DNA of 49,006 bases from DASTGO01 sp035719045 (lineage in GTDB: Bacteria; Actinomycetota; Actinomycetes; Actinomycetales; Kineosporiaceae), in contig DASTGO010000374.1 in NCBI GenBank assembly GCA_035719045.1, positions 1 to 49,006 of the forward strand. The letters run 5' to 3'. Of the stretch, positions 6,934 through 14,897 are shown piece after piece. Each line of letters starts with the position of its first letter. Positions within the stretch are counted from its first letter, which is position 1. Under the pieces are notes generated by a model. It did not search any database, was not told where the DNA came from, and saw nothing but the letters and a program-made list of their open reading frames with translations. Made by a program: the position numbers and the translations under genes.

Positions 6934-7535
6934 GGGCGGCCGCCCTCCCCCCGGGCATGACAGCCGTGCAGGTGATCGTCGACCAGGCCGCAGGCCTGCA
7001 TCGCGGCATAGGCGGTGGTCGGACCGACGAAGACGAAACCGTGCCGGCGCAGCGCCTTGGCCAGGGCGACCGACTCCGGGGTGGTGGCCGGCACCTCGCC
7101 GAGCCCGGCGGGCGCAGGACGGAAGCGGTCCGGGGCGAACGACCAGATCAGGGCGTCCAGCCCGCCCTCGACGCGGTCCCGCAAGCGCAGCACGGCACCG
7201 GCGTTGGTGATCGCGGCGGCCACCTTGGCCCGGTTCCGGACGATCCCGGGATCGGCGAGCAGCCGGGCCACGTCACCCTCGCCGTAGCCGGCCACCCGTT
7301 CCGGGTCGAACCCGTCGAAGGCACGCCGGAACGCCTCGCGCTTGCGCAGGATGGTCAGCCAGGACAGCCCCGACTGGAACGCCTCCAGGGTGAACCGCTC
7401 GTACAGTGCGACCTCCCCGCGCACCGGCCGGCCCCACTCCTGGTCGTGATAGGCGAGGTAGTCCTGGGTGGACGCCACCCAGGCGCAACGGGCCAGCCCG
7501 TCCTCCCCCACCACGAGCCCGGGCATCTCGGACAT
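6930..7535 (-). CDS. tag: DNA-3-methyladenine glycosylase I
   Basis: A 201-residue Tag-family base-excision enzyme that removes 3-methyladenine from alkylated DNA. Seen: RCAWVASTQDYLAYHDQEWG with the first zinc Cys and His, FQSGLSWLTILRKREAFRRA, FDPERVA, and DDHLHGCHAR with the second zinc His and Cys. These four ligands form the zinc snap of the family, and the length fits. ATG 7535 is chosen; GTG 7538 directly precedes it and cannot be excluded. GAGGAC lies upstream. The start is 9-12 nt after the DivIVA-protein stop, and the stop overlaps the mannosyltransferase start, so the three form an operon. Mycobacteria also carry tag next to a DivIVA-domain gene. Confidence 0.95.
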   Translation of the reverse strand: MSEMPGLVVGEDGLARCAWVASTQDYLAYHDQEWGRPVRGEVALYERFTLEAFQSGLSWLTILRKREAFRRAFDGFDPERVAGYGEGDVARLLADPGIVRNRAKVAAAITNAGAVLRLRDRVEGGLDALIWSFAPDRFRPAPAGLGEVPATTPESVALAKALRRHGFVFVGPTTAYAAMQACGLVDDHLHGCHARGEGGRP

Positions 7536-7547
7536 CACCGGCTGTCC

Positions 7548-8087
7548 TCAGCGATCCCGGTGCCCCTGATCCACCGGGTAGGGGTACCCCACCGCCCCGT
7601 TCGGGTAGTCGCCGTCCTCCGGGCCGTACCCCTCGTACTCCTGGCCGTACACGCCGTACCCGCCAGAGTCGCCGGGGACCGCATACCCGGCACCCGGGTA
7701 GCCGCCCTGGTGACCGGCACTGTCCGGTCCGGGGAACGGGAGCGAGCCGGTCGCGCGGTCCTGATAGTCCACAGCCGGATAGTGGCCCCGGTAGGCCTGC
7801 TCGGCCAGCCGCAGTTCCTGCCTCAACTGGACGAGCTCCCGGTCCCGGCGGGCCAGTTCGACGGCCACCCGGTCGAGGACGGCGTCCACCTCGTCCATCC
7901 GGTAGCCGCGCAGGGCCGGGGAGAACCGCACCACCTCCAGCGAGGAGGCGGTCACCTCACCCTCGGGCAGGGCCCGGGCGGGCAGGGACGTCGACGGGTC
8001 CTCCAGCCCTCCGGAGATCCGCCCGGTGGCCACCGCGGCGATGACCCCGAGAACCGCCAAGGTCAGCAAGGTGAACAGCAAGGTCAC
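7548..8087 (-). CDS. Membrane-anchored DivIVA-domain protein
   Basis: A 179-residue protein with one N-terminal membrane segment (residues ~3-21), then a DivIVA-type motif VVRFSPALRGYRMDEVDAVL, a short coiled coil (DRVAVELARRDRELVQLRQE), and a Gly/Tyr/Pro-rich C-terminal tail. DivIVA-domain proteins of this short membrane-bound type are found next to tag in actinobacteria (Rv1209-like). A role in marking poles or curved membrane is inferred from the family only. The start is GTG at 8087; no clear Shine-Dalgarno is visible, so a leaderless message or a downstream start is possible. It is the first gene of the operon with tag and the mannosyltransferase. Confidence 0.85.
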   Translation of the reverse strand: MTLLFTLLTLAVLGVIAAVATGRISGGLEDPSTSLPARALPEGEVTASSLEVVRFSPALRGYRMDEVDAVLDRVAVELARRDRELVQLRQELRLAEQAYRGHYPAVDYQDRATGSLPFPGPDSAGHQGGYPGAGYAVPGDSGGYGVYGQEYEGYGPEDGDYPNGAVGYPYPVDQGHRDR

Positions 8088-8237
8088 GCGTCGATGGTCG
8101 CACGTCCCGCGCCGGGGTGGGAGCCGACGTCCGCCACCTGCCGAATGGCTGATTACCCACCGAGACGCTTGATGAACGTTCAGTCACAACCCAGTCTGGA
8201 GCGACCCCACCCGGACAGCAGCCCAGGAGACTCCCGC

Positions 8238-9083
8238 ATGCAGACCCGCAGCCCCCGTGTCATCCGCCTCCGCGGCCGGGCCCGCCTGGTGACCGTGCTG
8301 GTCGCGACGGGTCTGGCCGTCGCCGTCGTCCCCGCGACCGCCGCCCTCGCCGCGACCTCCCCGGGCGGCGGCGGGGTGTCCGCAGCCAAGAAGCACGGCA
8401 AGGACCATCAGCCGCCCGCACACCCGGGCCAGGGGAAGGGCACACCGCACGTCCCTGGTCCGGGCCACCAGGAGCAGGCCCCTCCCGCGGTGCCCGGCTG
8501 GGAACTGGTCTCCAAGCTGTTCACCCCGGCGGAGTGCTCCGAGCACGGTCACGGTCCGGCCTGGGGACAGGTCCTGCACGGCAGCCTGACCCTGTCCACC
8601 GGGTCCGGAGCCCTCGCCGTCACCGCCCAGGAGGGCACCATCACCGCCCTCGACGCCACCACCGTCACCGTGACCAGCCCCGACGGCTTCGTCCTGACCT
8701 GGACCCTCGCCGCCGACGGGCACGTCTTCCTCCCCGGGCACCCGGACGCGTTCGGCTCGCTGGCCCTCGGCCAACTGGTCACCGTGATGTCCGGGCAGCC
8801 GACGGGCCAGGCCGGCCCGTCCGGTTCGCCGACCACGTCCACGTCGCCGACCACGTCCGGCACGCCGGGGACCGCCGGCACGACAGGCACCACGGACTCG
8901 CTGGCCGCCCGGCTGATCGCGGTGCGGCCGTGCGGGGACCACCCACAGCCGTCGACCAGCCCGACCAGCAGCCCCACCAGCCCGTCGACCAGCCCGACCA
9001 GCCCGTCCAGCAGCCCCACCAGCCCGTCGAGCACCTCCGCGTCCGCCAGCCCCTCGGCCTCGTCCTCCTCCACGACCGGCTGA
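8238..9083 (+). CDS. Secreted Ser/Thr/Pro-rich protein with DUF5666-like segment
   Basis: A 281-residue exported protein. ATG 8238 follows a good CAGGAGA leader. Residues 1-36 form a signal peptide: basic RSPRVIRLRGRARL, hydrophobic VTVLVATGLAVAVVP, then ATAALAA as a likely cleavage site. A basic, His/Pro-rich linker follows. The middle contains EGTITALDATTVTVTSPDGF and ALGQLVTVMSG, which recalls the small beta-strand DUF5666 modules. The C-terminal ~70 residues are Ser/Thr/Pro repeats of the kind often glycosylated or embedded in the wall. No enzyme motif is visible and no function is assigned. It is divergent from the divIVA-tag operon and has a strong terminator 27 nt after its stop. Confidence 0.75.
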   Translation: MQTRSPRVIRLRGRARLVTVLVATGLAVAVVPATAALAATSPGGGGVSAAKKHGKDHQPPAHPGQGKGTPHVPGPGHQEQAPPAVPGWELVSKLFTPAECSEHGHGPAWGQVLHGSLTLSTGSGALAVTAQEGTITALDATTVTVTSPDGFVLTWTLAADGHVFLPGHPDAFGSLALGQLVTVMSGQPTGQAGPSGSPTTSTSPTTSGTPGTAGTTGTTDSLAARLIAVRPCGDHPQPSTSPTSSPTSPSTSPTSPSSSPTSPSSTSASASPSASSSSTTG

Positions 9084-9109
9084 CGGCCCGCCCCGTCAGG
9101 GGCACCTAC

Positions 9110-9143
9110 GGGAGGTGGACCGGCGACCGCCGGTCCCCCTCCC
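9110..9143 (+). terminator. Strong hairpin terminator after the secreted Ser-rich protein
   Basis: GGGAGG-t-GGACCGGCG pairs with CGCCGGTCC-c-CCTCCC, a 15-bp stem with one mismatch and a very tight loop, 27 nt after the stop codon. Confidence 0.75.
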
Positions 9144-9241
9144 GTTCAGCGTCTCCCGGAACACGGCAGGCGCCCGGCACACGACTCCCGGAACACGCCG
9201 GCCTCCGTGCCGGAACCGCCTGACCCGATCACCTGAACCGA

Positions 9242-9288
9242 TCACCTGGCGCGACGGTCAGGTCCGGTCACCTGGCGCGACGGTCAGG
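9242..9288. repeat. Direct repeat pair in the intergenic region
   Basis: TCACCTGGCGCGACGGTCAG occurs at 9242 and 9268 with a 26-nt period. A partial copy (GATCACCTG) precedes it near 9229. The 227-nt gap 9084-9310 between convergent genes otherwise holds only the hairpin at 9110-9143. Confidence 0.7.
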
Positions 9289-9310
9289 GTCCGGCGATCC
9301 GGCCCGGCCG

Positions 9311-9934
9311 TCAGGCCTCGGCCTCGAGGATCTCCTCCGCGGCGGGCGGCGGGCTCGAAGGACCTCCCTCGACCCGGGCCAGTTCCCGGGCAGCCAGTCC
9401 GGCGTCCAGGGCGAGCATCGCCTCGTCGACCGTGGCGGCCCACACGGTGGCGGCCGCGGCGGCAGGCCGGACGAAGCCCTGGCTGACCAGCTTGTCCACC
9501 AGGGTCTGCAGCCCGCCGAAGAGTCCCTGGGGGTCCAGCACGACGACGGGCTTGTCGTGCATCCCGAGGGTCCGGGCCACCCAGACCTCCAGCAACTCCT
9601 CCAGCGTGCCCAGACCGCCGGGCAGGGCGAGGAAGGCGTCGGCCGCCTCGTCCATCCGGCCCTTGCGTTCCCGCATGTCGGCGGTGACCACGAGCGCGTC
9701 GGCCTCGTTGTCGGCCACCTCCCAGCCGACCAGGGCCTGCGGGATCACGCCCAGGGTGTGCCGCCCCCCGGCCCGCACCGCCCGGGCGACCGCGCCCATC
9801 ATCGAGACCCGCCCTCCCCCGGACACCAGGTCGTGCCCGCGCTCGGCGAGCCGGCGGCCGACCTCCTCAGCCAGGGCGACATAGGACGGGTGGATGCGCT
9901 CGGACGACGCGCAGTAGACACAGACCCTGGCCAT
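9311..9934 (-). CDS. LOG family protein (TIGR00730, Rv1205-like)
   Basis: A 207-residue lysine-decarboxylase-like / LOG family protein. The Rossmann-type fold shows VCVYCASSERIHPSY at the N-terminus, LVSGGGRVSMMGAVA, the RERKGRM segment and the signature LPGGLGTLEELLEVW, the PGGxGTxxE phosphoribohydrolase motif. By family knowledge these cytosolic enzymes hydrolyse nucleoside 5'-monophosphates, including cytokinin ribotides, to free base and ribose phosphate. The mycobacterial homologue Rv1205 lies in the same neighbourhood. ATG 9934 is preceded 6 nt upstream by TAGGCT and no Shine-Dalgarno, so it looks leaderless. It is the third of three minus-strand genes that includes a second LOG paralogue. 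Confidence 0.92.
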   Translation of the reverse strand: MARVCVYCASSERIHPSYVALAEEVGRRLAERGHDLVSGGGRVSMMGAVARAVRAGGRHTLGVIPQALVGWEVADNEADALVVTADMRERKGRMDEAADAFLALPGGLGTLEELLEVWVARTLGMHDKPVVVLDPQGLFGGLQTLVDKLVSQGFVRPAAAAATVWAATVDEAMLALDAGLAARELARVEGGPSSPPPAAEEILEAEA

Positions 9935-9940
9935 CGGGGA

Positions 9941-9946
9941 AGCCTA
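9941..9946 (-). promoter_or_regulatory. -10 element (TAGGCT) of the leaderless LOG transcript
   Basis: TAGGCT ends exactly 6 nt before the ATG at 9934. Confidence 0.5.
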
Positions 9947-10048
9947 GTGCCGCGATCACCAGGGACCGGGCAGCCCGGCGGACCTGCGTTCGGCGGACAC
10001 CGGACCGAACCGCCGGCCCCGGGAATGAGCCCGCGGCGGACGGGCGGG

Positions 10049-10285
10049 TCAGCCGGCGGCGCTCAGCGGGATCGCGGCGGAATTGGCGACGGCACCCGTG
10101 AGGATGCGGACCAGTTCAGGGACGTCCCCGGTGGCCAGCCTCACGGTGGCCAGGCAGCGCCCCTCCTGCCAGATGCTGAGGACCACCCGGTCGGACTCGG
10201 GGTGGCCGCTCACCCGCAGCACCCGGCCCGCGGCGTCCCTGCCGACGACGATGTCGCTGTTGGTGGGCAACGGGGTCACGAACAT
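10049..10285 (-). CDS. Small conserved hypothetical protein
   Basis: A 78-residue protein beginning MFVTPLPTNSDIVVGRD and containing ESDRVVLSIWQEGRCLATVRL and DVPELVRILTGA. The alternating hydrophobic pattern suggests a small beta-sheet with one C-terminal helix; no motif identifies a function. It lies between the two LOG-family genes. The start is ATG 10285, with CACAAT 6 nt upstream and no Shine-Dalgarno. Similar small proteins occur beside LOG genes in other actinobacteria (family recollection, not verified). Confidence 0.75.
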   Translation of the reverse strand: MFVTPLPTNSDIVVGRDAAGRVLRVSGHPESDRVVLSIWQEGRCLATVRLATGDVPELVRILTGAVANSAAIPLSAAG

Positions 10286-10291
10286 GGGCCG

Positions 10292-10297
10292 ATTGTG
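10292..10297 (-). promoter_or_regulatory. Possible -10 element (CACAAT) of the 78-residue protein gene
   Basis: CACAAT differs from TATAAT at two positions and ends 6 nt before the ATG at 10285, fitting a leaderless start. Confidence 0.35.
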
Positions 10298-10348
10298 ACC
10301 CGCGAGCAGATCGCCGTCCAGTGTCCGAGGATCACGCCAACCGGCGAG

Positions 10349-11257
10349 TCACGGCCGGTGTCCGTGCAGGTCCTTCTGGGCCTGGGCCGAGGCCTCCGCG
10401 GCGGCGGTCACCGCGGCCCACTCCCGTTCCCGCTGGTCCCGGGAGCTGACCAGCACGCCGACCGCCTCCTCGACGTCGTCGGTGACGTGCAGCAGCCGCA
10501 GGTCCGGGGCGGAGATCATGCCCCGGGACAGCACCGGCCCGGCCAGCCAGTCCAGCAGTCCCCGCCAGTACTCGGCCCCGAGCAGGACGATCGGGAACGA
10601 GGTCACCTTGTGGGTCTGGACCAGGACCAGGGACTCGAACAGTTCGTCGAAGGTGCCGAAGCCACCGGGCAGGACGACGAATCCCTGGGCGTACTTGATG
10701 AACATCGTCTTGCGTGCGAAGAAGTACCGGAAGTTGACCATCAGGTCGACCCAGTCGTTCATGTCCTGCTCGAACGGCAGTTCGATGCCGAGCCCGACGG
10801 ACACCCCGCCCGCGTCGCAGGCACCCTTGTTCGCCCCCTCCATAGCCCCGGGACCGCCCCCGGTGATCACCGCGAACCCGGCCTCGGCCAGCCGGCGGCC
10901 GACCTGCTCGGCCATCCGGTAGTCGGGGTGCTCACGCGGAGTGCGCGCGGAGCCGAACACGCTGATCGCCGGACCCAGCTCGGCCAGGGCTCCGAACCCC
11001 TCGACGAACTCCGCCTGGATCCGCAGCACCCGCCACGGGTCGGTGTGGACCCAGTCACTCGGGCCCCGGCTGTCCAGCAGGCGCTGGTCGGTGGTCGACC
11101 GCGGCACGAGGGTCCGGCGCAGCGTGACCGGGCCCTTCTGGTAGTCCCCGGCGCTGGGTGGCAGGTCCCGGGACGGCCCACTGCCGTCGGAGGCATGGGG
11201 GTGCCCGTCGGCGTTCTTCCCGTGCCCGTGGTGGCCGTTGCGCCTGGCTGTGGTCAC
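10349..11257 (-). CDS. Second LOG family protein (TIGR00730) with His-rich N-terminus
   Basis: A 302-residue LOG/lysine-decarboxylase-like protein, longer than its paralogue at 9311-9934. Core motifs: ISVFGSARTPREHPDYR, VITGGGPGAMEGANKGA, FARKTMFIKYAQGFVVLPGG and the continuing FGTFDELFE, i.e. PGGxGTxxE. The predicted reaction is hydrolysis of nucleotide monophosphates at the glycosidic bond. The N-terminal ~60 residues are an extra disordered part starting with a His-rich run (GHHGHGKNADGHPHASDG) that could bind metal. The start is GTG 11257, which overlaps by four bases (GTGA) the stop of a short upstream ORF with a strong Shine-Dalgarno; this supports the start and implies coupled translation. 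Confidence 0.9.
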   Translation of the reverse strand: MTTARRNGHHGHGKNADGHPHASDGSGPSRDLPPSAGDYQKGPVTLRRTLVPRSTTDQRLLDSRGPSDWVHTDPWRVLRIQAEFVEGFGALAELGPAISVFGSARTPREHPDYRMAEQVGRRLAEAGFAVITGGGPGAMEGANKGACDAGGVSVGLGIELPFEQDMNDWVDLMVNFRYFFARKTMFIKYAQGFVVLPGGFGTFDELFESLVLVQTHKVTSFPIVLLGAEYWRGLLDWLAGPVLSRGMISAPDLRLLHVTDDVEEAVGVLVSSRDQREREWAAVTAAAEASAQAQKDLHGHRP

Positions 11258-11346
11258 CGCGGGCCCCCGTTCGTCGTCCCGGATCCGGGTCGGGTGCGGC
11301 CGGCGTCGGTGGCCCGGGCGGGCCGGGGCTGGTCGATCTGGGTCAC
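11254..11346 (-). CDS. Putative 30-residue leader ORF coupled to the LOG gene
   Basis: GTG at 11346 follows GAGGAGACGTTC, one of the best ribosome-binding sites in the region. It opens a 30-codon frame starting MTQIDQPRPARATDAG and ending at a TGA that overlaps the LOG start as GTGA. A -10-like TACCGT lies at 11387-11382. The peptide is Arg/Pro/Gly-rich and resembles no known protein. It may be a genuine small ORF or simply the means of delivering ribosomes to the LOG start, which has only a weak site of its own. Confidence 0.4.
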   Translation of the reverse strand: MTQIDQPRPARATDAGRTRPGSGTTNGGPR

Positions 11347-11487
11347 GAACGTCTCCTCGCTGCGATGATCCCCGGGCTCCGACGGTAGGCGCGGCGGGTG
11401 AGTCGGCACCACCCCACGCGCCGTGACGTCGGTGCACGCCGGATGACGGTCACGAAGACAGACCTCCTCCCGCACGGGAGCGACCGC

Positions 11488-11493
11488 TAGTGT
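11488..11493 (+). promoter_or_regulatory. -10 element (TAGTGT) of the leaderless diguanylate cyclase gene
   Basis: TAGTGT ends 7 nt before the GTG at 11501 with no Shine-Dalgarno between. The 154-nt divergent gap to the LOG leader ORF holds nothing else recognised. Confidence 0.45.
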
Positions 11494-11500
11494 TCGGTGC

Positions 11501-14500
11501 GTGCGCGGCTTGTCGGAAAACCTCCCCCCCGAGGTGCTGACCGAGGCCGACGTGGACGCGCTGGTCACTCTGGGTCGCTTCGACCAGGCCGAGACGGCGC
11601 TGCGGCGGCTGGAGAGACACCTCCCGGCGCTGGAGCACGCCGGGGAGCCCGAGCCCCTGCTGCACGCCCTCTACGGCCGGGCCCTGTTGATGCGTCTGGC
11701 CGGCGCCCCCGCCGCCGACGTGATCGCGGCCAGCGACATGCTCGAGCACGCCGCTCAGGAGAGCCGCAGCCCGGTCTGGACGGCCACGTCCCACGCCATC
11801 CGGGCCCGGGCACATGTCGACGGGGCCGACATCGGCGCCGCGATGAGCGACCTGGGCCGGATCGACCTCGACCAGCTCGGCCCGGCGCTCGGCGACACCG
11901 TCGGCTACCGGCTGCTGGACGTGCTCGCCGCCACCTATGCCCGGCTGCGCCTCAACGACCGGCTGGACGCGGTCCGGGAGATCGTCGAGGGTTCGATCTC
12001 CGAACGCACCCTGATCGAGCAGGCCACGCACTGGGCGGCCTGGAGCACCGAGCTCGCCGGCCGGGGCATGGAGCCGATCGCCAGCGGGGCCGGCGAACCG
12101 GACTACCACCTGCTGGACCAGGCGGTGGACATCGCGGTCCGGGTCGCGACACTGCCCGCGGAGGCGGTCCCGGGCCGGCTGCTGCGAACGGTGGGCGGAG
12201 TCCGGGCGCTGGCGGCGGCCTACCGGGGGCGGCCCTCCGAAGCCCTCCGGCTGCTCGGCCGGGACGCCTTCACCGACCCGCGTGACCTGCCTCCCATGGA
12301 GCGCCAGGTGGTCACCCTGGCCGCCATGCACGCCCATGCCCTGCTCGGGTCAGTGGTCACGGCGCGGAATCTGGACGAGGCCGCCACCCAGCATGTCGGC
12401 GCCCTGCCGGATCTCGTCCTGGAGGTGTCCCGGGCCCAGGAACGGCTCTGGCTGGAGACCCACGCCGGCGGGGACGTGGTGCCGGTGCTGTACCGGCTGA
12501 CCGGACTGCTGGTCCGGCTGTCCTGGCAGGGCATGGACCTGGTCGCCGACACGGCCCGGCAGGCGCTGGAACACCAGCAGCTGAAGGCCGAGAGCCGCAC
12601 CGACGCCCTGACCGGGGTGGGCAACCGGCGGGCCCTGGACGAGGAACTGCGGCACATGCTCCGGTTCAGCCCGCTGCCGATAGCACTCGTCCTGGTCGAC
12701 GTCGACGACTTCAAGTGGGTCAACGACCGGTTCACCCACATCGTCGGCGACGAGGTGCTGCGCCGGGTGGCCACCGCACTGTCCCAGCAGCTGCGGGTGG
12801 GCGACAAGATCCTGCGCTACGGCGGCGACGAGTTCGTCGTCCTGCTGCCGCGGACCGGTGACCAGGAGGCCCGCCGCGTCGCCGATCGGATGGGCCGGGC
12901 GATCGCGCGGCTGCCCTGGTCGGAACTGGCCGACGGCCTGCGGGTCGGGATCACCACCGGCTGCGCCGCACTGTGGTCGCTGTCCGGCCGCCGCCCCGAC
13001 GCCGACGCCGAGCGCCTGTTCCGCCGTGCGGACGAGGCCCTGCTGGAGGCCAAGCGGCAACGGACCACCTCCCCGACGCCGGGCGCGTGGCCGCCCGGCA
13101 GCCGCCGCCGCGCCTTCGCCTCCGCGGTGCCGCCGTCCTCCGTGGCCGAACCTCCTGCCGCGAACAGCCCGGTGGCGCCGCCCGCCGGAGCGCAGCTGAC
13201 CCCGGCGGGCGGGATCCGGCTCCTGCCCACTCCGGGATCGGGCCTGCCCCGCCCCGCCGGCCCGGCCACCGACACGACCACCGACACGGGTACGGGTACG
13301 GGTACGGGTACGGGTACGGGTACGGGTACGGGTACGGGTACGGCCACGGGTACCGGTGGGAGTACGACCACCAGCACCACCGGAGGCACGGCCACGGGTA
13401 CCGGCGGGAGTACGGCCACGGGTCCGGGGGCACCCGGCAGCCCCTTCCCGCAGCCTCCGGGTGCGCCTGCCACCCCCTCCCAGCAGCCTCCGGCGACGTC
13501 AGGTGACCCGTTCCCGCAGCCTCCGGTCCCGGCGCCGGCGGAACCGGTCGGCGCCCGACCGGCCGCGGCACCTGCCCCTGCTCCGCGGGCTCCCCGGAAC
13601 ACGCAGTCCCCCCCGCCACCGGCCTCCAGGCCCACCGTCCGCCCCGGGGAACCCGCGGACCAGGGCCGGACGCGGGCCCTGACCTGGCGGCCGTCCGGAC
13701 CGCTGCGGGGCGAGCCGGGGCTGGTGAGTTCCGCCCGGGATGCCTCGTCCGCACCCGTCGTGGGACTCGGCCCGGTGCCCGCCCCGACCCGGTCTCGTCA
13801 CCGGCACTCCGAGAGCGCCACCCGGGCGGAAGGCGTCCTGCAGCCGGACATCGCCGGCACGGCACTCCCGCAGCCGGCGCGCCGCCCCACGGCCGCCGAC
13901 CGGCAGGACACAGACCCGCTCGCCCCCTCCACCCGGACCGGCCGAGCCCGGCGGACCACCCCCCGCTGGTCCGACAACGGCCCCCGGTTCGGGGACCTGC
14001 CGTACGGTCTGGACCGCGCCCAGGAGCCTGCGCCCACTGCCCCTCCCGCACCCGTCCCACCCGCCGGAGATGACGGGCTGGCTCTCGGCGGCTACACCGG
14101 CAGCGCCCCCGCCGCCGTCCAGGGCGGTGAACAGTCCTGGTCGACCGCGTCCGCCCTGCCCGCCGCCGCCCCCACCCCGACGCCGCCTCCGGCCCCGGTC
14201 CACCCGCAATCCGAGGCCCCGGAGCCGGTCGACGACTGGGGTCCGGACCCGCTGGACATCAGTTGGCGGCCGAGCCCGCTGGCGGCCGACCCGCTGATGT
14301 CCCGGTCGGCCTCCGACCGCATGCTCTCCCCGCCGCCCGAACCCGGCCGGACCAGCAACTGGACCCATCGCCGGACCGACCCTGCGACCGGGTCGATGCC
14401 ACTGGACCCGGCGTTCTTCGACCAGCCGTTCCCCCGCCGTGCGGACGCCCCGGCCACCGACCCCCTGCTCCGGCCGGCTCCACTGCGCCGCGACCGGACC

Positions 14501-14770
14501 GGGAGGCAGGGCAGCAACACCCCGCGGGATGCCGCGAGCGGGACCGGCACCGGCGGACGGGCCAACCCGAACGGCGGAGCCGACACCAACAGCAGGGCCG
14601 ACACCAGCGGCAGGGCCGACACCAGCGGCGAGGTCGATGTCAGCAGCGGGGACGGGCTCCCGGGCCCGGCCGACCACCGCAGCGGATCCCTCCCGCAACG
14701 CACCCGGCGCCGGCCTGCCGTCATCGACCTCGGCGGTCACGACAACGCCCGCCACACGCCCTTCGGCTGA
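11501..14770 (+). CDS. Diguanylate cyclase with helical N-terminal sensor and long disordered tail
   Basis: A 1089-residue cytoplasmic protein in three parts. Residues 1-~365 are all-helical with TPR-like pairs and no membrane segment. Residues ~370-530 form a GGDEF domain: DALTGVGNRRALDEEL, DVDDFKWVNDRFTHIVGDEV and YGGDEFVVLLP (GGDEF at 441-445). An intact RxxD inhibitory site (Arg432-Asp435) lies five residues before it. It should therefore make c-di-GMP and be product-inhibited. Residues ~540-1089 are Pro/Ala/Gly/Thr-rich, apparently disordered, and contain nine exact Thr-Gly pairs at 596-613 encoded by a hexanucleotide repeat. No EAL domain is present. GTG 11501 appears leaderless. The tail could bind partners or condense, which is inference. 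TPR-GGDEF proteins are known in actinobacteria; a tail this long is unusual. Confidence 0.9.
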   Translation: MRGLSENLPPEVLTEADVDALVTLGRFDQAETALRRLERHLPALEHAGEPEPLLHALYGRALLMRLAGAPAADVIAASDMLEHAAQESRSPVWTATSHAIRARAHVDGADIGAAMSDLGRIDLDQLGPALGDTVGYRLLDVLAATYARLRLNDRLDAVREIVEGSISERTLIEQATHWAAWSTELAGRGMEPIASGAGEPDYHLLDQAVDIAVRVATLPAEAVPGRLLRTVGGVRALAAAYRGRPSEALRLLGRDAFTDPRDLPPMERQVVTLAAMHAHALLGSVVTARNLDEAATQHVGALPDLVLEVSRAQERLWLETHAGGDVVPVLYRLTGLLVRLSWQGMDLVADTARQALEHQQLKAESRTDALTGVGNRRALDEELRHMLRFSPLPIALVLVDVDDFKWVNDRFTHIVGDEVLRRVATALSQQLRVGDKILRYGGDEFVVLLPRTGDQEARRVADRMGRAIARLPWSELADGLRVGITTGCAALWSLSGRRPDADAERLFRRADEALLEAKRQRTTSPTPGAWPPGSRRRAFASAVPPSSVAEPPAANSPVAPPAGAQLTPAGGIRLLPTPGSGLPRPAGPATDTTTDTGTGTGTGTGTGTGTGTGTATGTGGSTTTSTTGGTATGTGGSTATGPGAPGSPFPQPPGAPATPSQQPPATSGDPFPQPPVPAPAEPVGARPAAAPAPAPRAPRNTQSPPPPASRPTVRPGEPADQGRTRALTWRPSGPLRGEPGLVSSARDASSAPVVGLGPVPAPTRSRHRHSESATRAEGVLQPDIAGTALPQPARRPTAADRQDTDPLAPSTRTGRARRTTPRWSDNGPRFGDLPYGLDRAQEPAPTAPPAPVPPAGDDGLALGGYTGSAPAAVQGGEQSWSTASALPAAAPTPTPPPAPVHPQSEAPEPVDDWGPDPLDISWRPSPLAADPLMSRSASDRMLSPPPEPGRTSNWTHRRTDPATGSMPLDPAFFDQPFPRRADAPATDPLLRPAPLRRDRTGRQGSNTPRDAASGTGTGGRANPNGGADTNSRADTSGRADTSGEVDVSSGDGLPGPADHRSGSLPQRTRRRPAVIDLGGHDNARHTPFG
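13286..13339 (+). repeat. Nine perfect copies of ACGGGT inside the diguanylate cyclase gene
   Basis: A 54-nt uninterrupted (ACGGGT)9 microsatellite encodes (Thr-Gly)9. Degenerate copies continue to about 13420. The period is two codons, so slippage changes linker length without breaking the frame. Confidence 0.95.
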
Positions 14771-14822
14771 ACCTGGGGGTCGGCCAGCGTGGGGGTCGGC
14801 CGAGCCTGAGGGCGGGCCTGAG

Positions 14823-14838
14823 GGCGGGCCGGCCCGCC
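14823..14838. terminator. Perfect palindrome between the diguanylate cyclase and dapE genes
   Basis: GGCGGGCC-GGCCCGCC is a 16-bp perfect palindrome in the 127-nt gap between convergent genes, preceded by repeats of GAGGGCGGGCCT. It is a likely bidirectional terminator, though with no unpaired loop the hairpin must open at its centre. Confidence 0.5.
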
Positions 14839-14897
14839 TCGATCCCGCTGCGGGACGTGCCCGGCCCACCGGTCGGCGCGCCGGAACGATCCCCCGG

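Noticed and set aside
13286..13420. Repeat array considered as a CRISPR
   Set aside because: The unit is six bases with no spacers and is translated in frame as Thr-Gly; it is a microsatellite.
14471..14770. Possible separate gene at the end of the diguanylate cyclase
   Set aside because: The disordered tail continues in one frame with the same composition and repeats (GRADTSG-type); no start signal or domain supports a separate protein.
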